Program-made: the position numbers and the translations under genes
NCBI GenBank assembly: GCA_026193295.1
Contig: JAPHSB010000298.1
Location: forward strand, 1 to 14,696
Direction of reading: 5' to 3'
Source: Lysobacterales bacterium
GTDB lineage: Bacteria > Pseudomonadota > Gammaproteobacteria > Xanthomonadales > SZUA-36
Length of the DNA stretch: 14,696 nucleotides
Part shown: in pieces, positions 7,085 through 12,887 of the stretch
How the letters are laid out: every line of letters starts with the position of its first letter
How positions within the stretch are numbered: position 1 is the first letter of the stretch
Notes under the pieces: model-generated
Told to the model about the DNA's origin: nothing
The model's input: the letters and a program-made list of their open reading frames with translations, nothing else
The model's database searches: none

Positions 7085-9421
7085 TCACCGTGGCAGGGGA
7101 TGATCCGGGCAGCCGTCGGCTGCCGGCCAGCGCCAGACCGCCGGGCGACGCAGGCGGGCGCTGTCGGCCGCCAGGCGGCCGTCAGCATGGACAACGATGC
7201 GCAGTGCGCCACACTCTCCGGTCGACCAGAACGGAATTCCGGCTGTCTCGTAACGGCGGCGAATTTCGGGTTTTGGAAAACCAAACCGGTTGCCCAGGCT
7301 GGCCGTGGCCACGGCCAATTCAGGCCCGACCGCCTCGAGGAAGGCCGGGCTGGAGGAGCTTCGGCTCCCGTGATGCGGCACCAGCAGCAGCTGTGCCGGT
7401 TTCATGCCCTCGAGCAGCAAGCGCGCCTCGATGGCTTCCGAGATGTCGCCGCTCAGCAGGACGTGGCCGTCGTGCCGCTCAATCGCGATCACGCAGGAAC
7501 TGTCGTTCCCCAGGTACGGGAGCGCCCCCGACGGGTGCAACACCCGGAACACCGTGGCGCGCCATCTCCACCCCATTGGAGCGTGGCACGGGCCGACTCC
7601 TGGCTGTGGACGCGGGAGATTGGCGTCGAATGTGGCCGTTGGATACCGTGCCCGCAGCGACCATAAGCCTCCTGCGTGGTCCATGTCTCCATGGCTGATG
7701 ACCACCCGGTCCGGGGGTTGGCCGCCGGCACGGTTGATGGCGGGTACGATCACGCTGGACACCATATCCCTGCCGGCTCCATCGCCGGGGCCCGAGTCGT
7801 ACAGCAGGGTGCGGCCGTCCGTCCGCAGCAGCACCGCAGTCCCCTGCCCTACATCGAGAATCTCCATGTCCAGCGCAGTGGCGTCCGTGCGCTGGGCCCC
7901 AGGAAGAAAGAGCGGTGCCAGCAGGAAGACCCCCAACCAGCGGCCGGGTATGCCGCGGGGCAGCAACAGCAGGAACGCGCCCAGCAGCGCCAGTAGAGCT
8001 ACGGCCAGTGACGGCGCGACCAGCAACGTCATCTCGCCCTGCAGGCTCGCCATGACCTCCAGGAAATCGAGGAGTACCCCGGCAACGCTGCCGGCCACAG
8101 ACCAGGTCAGCCCCGCCAGTGGAGCGGAAACACATAGCGCCGCGACACCGGCCAATACGAACGGAACCACCCCGAAGCTGACCACCGGTATCGCCACCAG
8201 GTTGGCGGCAAAACCCACCAGGCTGAAGGCCTGGAACCACACCGCGCTGACCGGCAGCAGCACCAGCGTGACGGCTGCCTGTGCTATCAGCAGCGACCGC
8301 AACCAACCACCCCGTCCCCGCCGTGGCACAAAGATCCACAGCAATGCCCCCACGGCCATGAACGAAAACCAAAACCCGGCGCCAAGTGCTGCGAAGGGAT
8401 CGACCAGCAGCACCGCGGCCAGGGCCAGCAGCCAGGCCCGCGCCGGGTGAACGCTGCGCGACGCCGAAATCGCGGTGGTCACCGCCAGCAGCATCAGCAG
8501 GGAGCGCACCGTCGGCACGCCGAAACCCGCCAACGCCGCGTAGGCCGCGGCAGCAAGCGCTCCGCCACCGAGTCCGAGCAGGTGGAAACCGCGGCCCATG
8601 GACGTGAGCGGGAGCAGCCAACCGAGCGACCGCGTCAGCAGCATGCCGGCGGCGGCCGCAAGGCCGATATGCAGGCCCGAGATGGCCAGCAGGTGGGATG
8701 TGCCGGTAAGCGCGAGCAACTGCCTGTCGGACCGGCTGAGGCTGGAACGGTCGGCCACCGCCAAAGCCTGCACAAACCCTGCTTCGCGCGCGTCTGCCAA
8801 GCTGTGACCAATGTGCAGAAAGATCGATTCCCGCAATCCGGTCAGCCAATTTCCACCCGCCCCCGCTTCGGCCTCCAGGTGACCGGCACGAACCGAGGCC
8901 ACGGCCCCGATCCCCGAAGCAAACAGCCATTTCTCGCGGTCAGGCCCCTGGAAGTTTACCGGCCCCCAGGGCGGCTTCAGCAGCAGTTCAAGGCGCCATG
9001 CCTGCCCCGCTCCCAAGGGCGGCCACTCCTCGTACCAGCGCACCAGCAAAGTTCGAGGGATGCGCATTGCTGCAGCCGTGCCAGTCAGGGCCTGTTGTCG
9101 TGGTTCGAAGCGGAAGCTGACGTAGTCGTCATATTGCCGGGGGATGGAGGAAATGATGCCGCTGACGGGCGTCACGCGCCCGGCGAATTCGGGCTGCAGG
9201 CGATCGTCCAGCCGCAGCTGAAAATTCCACAGGGTCCAGATGCAGGCCAGCACCAGGGCACCCAGCCAACGCACCGGCCTGAACAGGAGCGCGAGTGCGC
9301 CCGCGCAGGCGGCGGAGCACAGTAACCAGGGCGGTGGAATGCTGCTGAGAGCGAGGGCCGCCAGCGAACCCATGGCCAGGCCTGACGGCAGCAGCCACGA
9401 GCCGGCACCGGTGCGGGGCAC
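7085..9421 (-). CDS. comEC: DNA internalization-related competence protein ComEC/Rec2
   Basis: ComEC forms the inner-membrane channel that carries single-stranded DNA into the cytoplasm during natural transformation. The 778-residue protein has the full three-part layout. An N-terminal region with hydrophobic helices (about 10-65) leads to a soluble DUF4131-type domain (about 80-180). The competence domain begins with TGTSHLLAISGLHIGL (239-254) and continues as many hydrophobic helices to about 505. The C-terminal metallo-beta-lactamase-like domain has DVGQG at 523-527, the metal motif SHGDMDHAGG at 576-585, SGD at 657-659 and VPHHGSR at 681-687. The metal ligands look intact, so nuclease activity is plausible. 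The start is GTG, two bases after the lolD stop; no clear ribosome site is visible, so re-initiation is likely. E. coli has the homologue ycaI beside msbA. Whether the organism is competent cannot be judged here. Confidence 0.95.
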   Translation of the reverse strand: MPRTGAGSWLLPSGLAMGSLAALALSSIPPPWLLCSAACAGALALLFRPVRWLGALVLACIWTLWNFQLRLDDRLQPEFAGRVTPVSGIISSIPRQYDDYVSFRFEPRQQALTGTAAAMRIPRTLLVRWYEEWPPLGAGQAWRLELLLKPPWGPVNFQGPDREKWLFASGIGAVASVRAGHLEAEAGAGGNWLTGLRESIFLHIGHSLADAREAGFVQALAVADRSSLSRSDRQLLALTGTSHLLAISGLHIGLAAAAGMLLTRSLGWLLPLTSMGRGFHLLGLGGGALAAAAYAALAGFGVPTVRSLLMLLAVTTAISASRSVHPARAWLLALAAVLLVDPFAALGAGFWFSFMAVGALLWIFVPRRGRGGWLRSLLIAQAAVTLVLLPVSAVWFQAFSLVGFAANLVAIPVVSFGVVPFVLAGVAALCVSAPLAGLTWSVAGSVAGVLLDFLEVMASLQGEMTLLVAPSLAVALLALLGAFLLLLPRGIPGRWLGVFLLAPLFLPGAQRTDATALDMEILDVGQGTAVLLRTDGRTLLYDSGPGDGAGRDMVSSVIVPAINRAGGQPPDRVVISHGDMDHAGGLWSLRARYPTATFDANLPRPQPGVGPCHAPMGWRWRATVFRVLHPSGALPYLGNDSSCVIAIERHDGHVLLSGDISEAIEARLLLEGMKPAQLLLVPHHGSRSSSSPAFLEAVGPELAVATASLGNRFGFPKPEIRRRYETAGIPFWSTGECGALRIVVHADGRLAADSARLRRPAVWRWPAADGCPDHPLPR

Positions 9422-9423
9422 GG

Positions 9424-10149
9424 CTAACCCGGTTCGCGCAGTCGCCCCATGTGGAGTTCCAGGCAGCGATCCATGCGGGCTGCCAGGCTGCGGTCGTGAG
9501 TGACCAGCAGCAAGCTGGTGCCCAGTTCGCGGTTCAGCTCGAGCATGAGGTCGTACACTTTGCCGGCGGTCCGCTCATCCAGGTTACCGGTGGGTTCGTC
9601 GCCGAGCACCACGCCTGGATTGCCGACCAGCGCACGGGCCACGGCCGCGCGTTGCCGCTCGCCACCCGACAGTTCGCCGGGCTTATGGCCGAGACGTTCG
9701 CCCAGGCCGACCCGCTGCAGGATGGCGCTGGACCGCTGTTGTGCCTCGGCGGCGGTTTCCCCACGGATCAGCAGTGGCATGGCCACGTTCTCGAGGGCGG
9801 TAAACTCCGCCAGCAGGTGGTGAAACTGGTAGACGAAACCCAGTGACTGGTTGCGCATGCGGCTGCGCTGTCGCGGGCTGAGCGACCACAGGGAGTTTCC
9901 ATTGAGGCGCACTTCGCCGCCATCGGGCTCATCCAGGCCGCCCAGGATGTGCAGCAGCGTGCTCTTGCCGGCGCCGGAAGCGCCCACTACGGCCAGCGAC
10001 TCCCCTGGCGCCAGCTCAAGGTCGACACTTTCGAGAACCCGCACCTCGCGCGGTCCCTGGCGAAAAGTCTTGCTCACGCCATGCGCTTCGAGCACGAAGG
10101 TGGCTGCCGTGGCGGTGACGGAGCGTGTGTCGTCTTCGCGCCTATTCAT
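9424..10149 (-). CDS. lolD: lipoprotein-releasing system ATP-binding protein LolD
   Basis: LolD is the ATPase of the ABC complex that releases mature outer-membrane lipoproteins from the inner membrane to the carrier LolA. Of 241 residues, the first 17 form an extension before the usual family start (FVLEAHGVSKTF); no later ATG offers a shorter start. Walker A GASGAGKS is at 56-63. The Q-loop region YQFHHLLAEFTALENV (107-122) is distinctive for LolD rather than MacB or FtsE. The signature LSGGE is at 160-164, Walker B VVLGDEP at 180-186, and the switch histidine is H218. The ATG lies inside the end of the permease gene, an 8-nt overlap (ATGAATAG), and no Shine-Dalgarno is visible. Translation is therefore probably coupled, keeping ATPase and permease in step. 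Confidence 0.95.
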   Translation of the reverse strand: MNRREDDTRSVTATAATFVLEAHGVSKTFRQGPREVRVLESVDLELAPGESLAVVGASGAGKSTLLHILGGLDEPDGGEVRLNGNSLWSLSPRQRSRMRNQSLGFVYQFHHLLAEFTALENVAMPLLIRGETAAEAQQRSSAILQRVGLGERLGHKPGELSGGERQRAAVARALVGNPGVVLGDEPTGNLDERTAGKVYDLMLELNRELGTSLLLVTHDRSLAARMDRCLELHMGRLREPG

Positions 10150-11419
10150 AGCTCAGCGCCTCGGCCGGATGGGTTCGGGCGGCCCGCCATGATGGGTAGA
10201 GCGTAGACAGCAGCGACATGGTCAGACTCATCAGGGCGAATTTGACGACGTCCGCGCTGCGCAGATCCGAGGGCAGTTCGGTGATGTAGTAAATGTCGGA
10301 AGGAAACAGGCTGAAGCCGAAAAACTGCTCCAGGAACGGCACGACCGAACCGATGTTATTGGCCAGCAGAATCCCGCCGACCACGCCCAGCAGGGTGCCG
10401 ACCACGCCGATGACGCTGCCCTGGATCACGAATATGCGCATGATGGTGCCGGGCCGGGCGCCCATGGTCTTGAGGATCGCGATGTCCGCCTGCTTGTCCG
10501 TGACCACCATCACCAGCATCGAAATGATGTTGAATGCAGCGACAGCGATGATCAGCGACAGGATCACCCACATGACGGTCTTTTCCGTGCGCACGGCCTG
10601 GAACAGGTTACCCCGCTCCTGGGTCCAGTCGCGGACCATGTAGTACGTTGGCGAACCGTCTGCGCCTGCTCCCTGTTCGGTCAGCTGCGTAGAGATGTCC
10701 CGGGCGACGCGCCACGCCTGGTACAGATCCTTCAGATGCAAGCGAACGCCACCAGCGGACCCGGCAGGCATGCGCAACAGGCGCGCTGCGTCCTCCATGT
10801 GCACCAGCGCCAGGGCCGAATCGTTCTCGAACTCGCCAAACTCGAATATGCCGACCACGGTGAAGCGCCGCATCAACGGGCTGGCGCCGACCGGCGTCGC
10901 CTTCAGCCGCGGCGCGATGACCGTCACGCGATCACCCGGCCCCACCCTCAGACGCGAAGCCAGGCCAATACCCACGATAATTCCGTACTCACCCGGCACG
11001 AGATCCGGCAATTTCCCGGACAACATCTTGTCCGCGACTTCGGATACGCGAACCTCGTACTCCGGATCGATTCCACGGATAAATGCGCCCGACGACTCCT
11101 GCCCCTGCAACCACACGCCCTCCTCGATATAGGGAGCGGCGCCATCGACCTCCGGGTGCTGCGCGACCCTCTCGATCACGTCGCGCCACTCCATCAGCGC
11201 ACCCTCGACCGGCTGGATGGTGGCGTGGGCAATAGCCCCGAGAATCCGCGCGCGCAACTCTTTCTCGAAGCCGTTCATGACCGAGATCACCGTGATCAGG
11301 GTCGTCACGCCCAACGCAATGCCCAGCATCGATGTCAGCGAGATGAACGAGATGAAGTGATTCCGCCGCTTGGCGCGCACGTAGCGCAGGCCAATAAAGG
11401 CTTCGAGAGGCGTGTACAT
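10142..11419 (-). CDS. lipoprotein-releasing ABC transporter permease, LolC/LolE family (LolF-like hybrid)
   Basis: This is the membrane partner of LolD. The 425 residues show the FtsX/LolCE layout: one helix at about 24-48, a large periplasmic domain (about 50-275), and three helices near 280-304, 326-355 and 390-410. IGLRY near the N-terminus and ISVMNGFEKELRARILG (45-61) are typical of the family. It mixes features. TPVGASPLMRRF (175-186) resembles the LolC hook loop that contacts LolA, and the end LLSTLYPSWRAARTHPAEALSYE is LolC-like. In contrast, FPSDIYYITELPSDL (372-386) resembles LolE. As only one permease gene is present beside lolD, a homodimeric LolF is the likely reading; a separate lolC or lolE elsewhere would argue against it. 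Start ATG at 11419 matches the family but lacks a ribosome site. Confidence 0.9.
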   Translation of the reverse strand: MYTPLEAFIGLRYVRAKRRNHFISFISLTSMLGIALGVTTLITVISVMNGFEKELRARILGAIAHATIQPVEGALMEWRDVIERVAQHPEVDGAAPYIEEGVWLQGQESSGAFIRGIDPEYEVRVSEVADKMLSGKLPDLVPGEYGIIVGIGLASRLRVGPGDRVTVIAPRLKATPVGASPLMRRFTVVGIFEFGEFENDSALALVHMEDAARLLRMPAGSAGGVRLHLKDLYQAWRVARDISTQLTEQGAGADGSPTYYMVRDWTQERGNLFQAVRTEKTVMWVILSLIIAVAAFNIISMLVMVVTDKQADIAILKTMGARPGTIMRIFVIQGSVIGVVGTLLGVVGGILLANNIGSVVPFLEQFFGFSLFPSDIYYITELPSDLRSADVVKFALMSLTMSLLSTLYPSWRAARTHPAEALSYE

Positions 11420-11482
11420 GGCGCGAATTAGATCACAGGGGCAGGCGCATCACCAGCGTCGTCCGCTGCCGCGCGAGGTAGG

Positions 11483-11510
11483 AAAACGCCCCGGCCCGCG
11501 TGTCCGGGCG
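11483..11510 (-). terminator. probable rho-independent terminator of rluC
   Basis: Two bases after the rluC stop, the minus strand reads CGCCCGG (11510-11504), a nine-base loop, then CCGGGGCG (11494-11487). These pair with one bulged G and are followed by TTTT (11486-11483). The stem is GC-rich but the T-run is only four long, so strength is uncertain. It would separate rluC from the lol-comEC-msbA block, which would then need its own start in the 64 bases before lolF. Confidence 0.5.
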
Positions 11511-11511
11511 A

Positions 11512-12465
11512 TCACCGCTGGAGCCGGTCCAGGACCTCGCGCAGACTTCCCGGCAAAACCGCGTTGAATTCCATGTGCTCCCCGGAAGGTGCGCCGAGGC
11601 CCAGCCGGTGTGCATGCAAAAAAAGCCGACCGAGGCCCTGCTTTTTCCAGCGCTTCAATGATTCCCGGTCCGAGTATTTCGCGTCGCCGGCCAGCGGCAG
11701 CCCGATGTGCCGTGCATGGGCCCGGATCTGGTGGGTCCGGCCGGTCAGCAACTCCGCCTCGACGTAGGAGGCTCCGTGAAAACGCTCGAGCAGGCGAAAG
11801 CGGGTCCGGGCAGGCTTGCCGTCCGGTTGCACCACCACCGGGCCACGGGACTCCGCATCCGTCCGGGACAGTGGCGCGTCGACCTCGACCAGGTCTTCCG
11901 GCAGCCGGCCGTCCATCAGGCACAGGTAAAACTTGCGCACCAACCCTTCCCGGAATTGTGCGGACAGGTGATTGAGCGCCGGCCCATTCCGGGCGAGCAC
12001 CAGGCAGCCGCTGGTTTCGCGGTCGAGCCGATGGGCGAGCTCCAGATATTCCCCCGGCCGATCCTGCCGCAAGGCGTCGATCAGCCCCCAGGGCAGGCCG
12101 CTGCCCGCATGCACGGCCATGCCGGCCGGCTTGTTGACCACGAGCAGATCCTTGTCTTCATGGAGGATGGCCTCGCGCACCTGCACCAGGACGTTGTCGG
12201 AGACAATCACCTCGCGCTGCCCGCGCGTATGGGCAGGAGGAACGCGCACTTCGTCGCCCGCTTCGAGCCGAGTGGCAGGCTTGCAGCGGCCACCATTGAT
12301 GCGGACCTGGCCGGTTCGAATCATTCGGTAGACAGCGGCCCTCGGCACGCCCTTCAACAGGTTGGAGAGAAAGTTGTCCACGCGCTGGCCCTGGCGGTCC
12401 GCGTCAACGTGGACCATGCGCACGCCACTGTGATTGTCATTTGTCGGCATGAATCGGCAACTCAT
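11512..12465 (-). CDS. rluC: 23S rRNA pseudouridine synthase RluC
   Basis: RluC converts uridines 955, 2504 and 2580 (E. coli numbering) of 23S rRNA to pseudouridine. The 317-residue protein has an N-terminal S4 RNA-binding domain (about 28-75: RVDNFLSNLLKGVPRAAVYRMI, then RLEAGDEVRVP). The RluA-family catalytic domain follows, with VVNKPAGMAVHAGSG (109-123) and the motif HRLDRETSG (145-153) carrying the catalytic D148. TGRTHQIRAH is at 241-250. Length and N-terminus match RluC better than RluD, and the divergent rne neighbour, as in E. coli, supports this. Possible starts are ATG 12465, ATG 12450 and ATG 12417; none has a strong Shine-Dalgarno. The last gives MVHVDADRQGQRVDNF, the minimum that still matches the family. 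The 5' end overlaps the probable rne promoter. Confidence 0.95.
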   Translation of the reverse strand: MSCRFMPTNDNHSGVRMVHVDADRQGQRVDNFLSNLLKGVPRAAVYRMIRTGQVRINGGRCKPATRLEAGDEVRVPPAHTRGQREVIVSDNVLVQVREAILHEDKDLLVVNKPAGMAVHAGSGLPWGLIDALRQDRPGEYLELAHRLDRETSGCLVLARNGPALNHLSAQFREGLVRKFYLCLMDGRLPEDLVEVDAPLSRTDAESRGPVVVQPDGKPARTRFRLLERFHGASYVEAELLTGRTHQIRAHARHIGLPLAGDAKYSDRESLKRWKKQGLGRLFLHAHRLGLGAPSGEHMEFNAVLPGSLREVLDRLQR

Positions 12466-12493
12466 TGATAGAACGCGAAATCACTGTTATATT
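12465..12493 (+). promoter_or_regulatory. sigma70-type promoter of rne
   Basis: TTGATA (12465-12470) and TATATT (12488-12493) are each five of six matches to the consensus, with an optimal 17-bp spacer. This is by far the best promoter-like sequence in the window. Transcription would begin near 12500, leaving a leader of about 388 nt before rne, close to the long leader known for E. coli rne (about 361 nt). The same AT-rich island reads TATAAC on the minus strand (12491-12486) and could act as the -10 for rluC, though I see no good -35 for that direction. Confidence 0.65.
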
Positions 12494-12507
12494 ACAGCGT
12501 TCCGGCA

Positions 12508-12539
12508 TTCCGCGCGCTGCCATCAGACGCTGCGCGGAA
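12508..12539 (+). promoter_or_regulatory. leader hairpin 1, near the predicted 5' end of rne mRNA
   Basis: TTCCGCGC (12508-12515) pairs perfectly over eight bases with GCGCGGAA (12532-12539), with a 16-base loop. It would lie about eight nucleotides from the predicted transcript start. Such a 5'-proximal stem could limit access of 5'-end-dependent decay, which is an inference. Confidence 0.45.
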
Positions 12540-12711
12540 ACCGCTCCTCGGATCGCATGGTGCCTACTGGCGCTCGCGCCGCACACATCGTTCAGCACGT
12601 CTTTGTCTAAACGTCTGCTCCGTAATGTCTGCCTTCGCGAAACTAGCAACCGGGGACGACGCGATTTCCTGATACGGATTCGCAGAATACCGGAAGAAAG
12701 GATTATCGCAG

Positions 12712-12739
12712 CGGCCCAGGAGGCTGTTGCCGTGGGCCG
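12712..12739 (+). promoter_or_regulatory. leader hairpin 2 with internal loop
   Basis: CGGCCCA (12712-12718) pairs over seven bases with TGGGCCG (12733-12739). Inside, GGC (12722-12724) pairs with GCC (12729-12731) around a TGTT tetraloop, leaving an asymmetric internal loop (GGA opposite G). No T-run follows, so it is not an attenuator. A stem interrupted by an internal loop recalls the regulatory hairpin of the E. coli rne leader in general form only. Confidence 0.45.
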
Positions 12740-12835
12740 TCAGCTATGGCGGCTGGTTTAACGAAACAGAATATGGCAAGCCTGGCCTGCCGAGTGAGAG
12801 CAAGCCGGGAACACGAATCGCGTAACAGCCGGGCC

Positions 12836-12869
12836 CCTGGCCTTGCCTGCTTTGCGTGTTCAGGCCAGG
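12836..12869 (+). promoter_or_regulatory. leader hairpin 3, just before the rne ribosome site, with competing partners
   Basis: CCTGGCCT (12836-12843) pairs perfectly with AGGCCAGG (12862-12869). The same 3' arm can instead pair with an identical CCTGGCCT at 12781-12788. Its first bases can also join CAGGC (12861-12865) with GCCTG (12872-12876), a small hairpin that reaches the first base of the Shine-Dalgarno. The three pairings exclude one another, so this end of the leader could switch shape. Confidence 0.45.
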
Positions 12870-12875
12870 ATGCCT

Positions 12876-12880
12876 GAGGA
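12876..12880 (+). promoter_or_regulatory. ribosome binding site of rne
   Basis: GAGGA lies seven bases before the ATG at 12888 and fixes the rne start. Its first G is also the last base of the small alternative stem at 12861-12876. Confidence 0.8.
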
Positions 12881-12887
12881 AAATTCA

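Larger units (their letters stand above)
12500..12887 (+). promoter_or_regulatory. long structured 5' leader of rne
   Basis: This stretch holds no credible gene: the open frames within it lack ribosome sites or family resemblance, and one starts upstream of the promoter. It contains several perfect stems, listed separately, and ends with the rne ribosome site. In E. coli the rne leader forms hairpins that RNase E recognises to limit its own mRNA. A similar role is inferred here from length, position and structure. I could not recognise the enterobacterial hairpins by sequence. Confidence 0.5.

Noticed and set aside
7479..8930. 483-codon minus-strand frame
   Set aside because: It is the same strand as comEC in another frame; the translation is Gly/Arg-rich and comEC explains the DNA.
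7404..9325. Two long plus-strand frames (7404-8450 and 8447-9325) that nearly abut
   Set aside because: Both are antisense to comEC and have low-complexity composition (Arg, Ala, Ser, Gln); the comEC reading is complete with intact motifs.
12465..12761. 98-codon plus-strand frame in the rne leader
   Set aside because: Its ATG lies in the promoter, upstream of the predicted transcript start, with no ribosome site and no recognisable protein.
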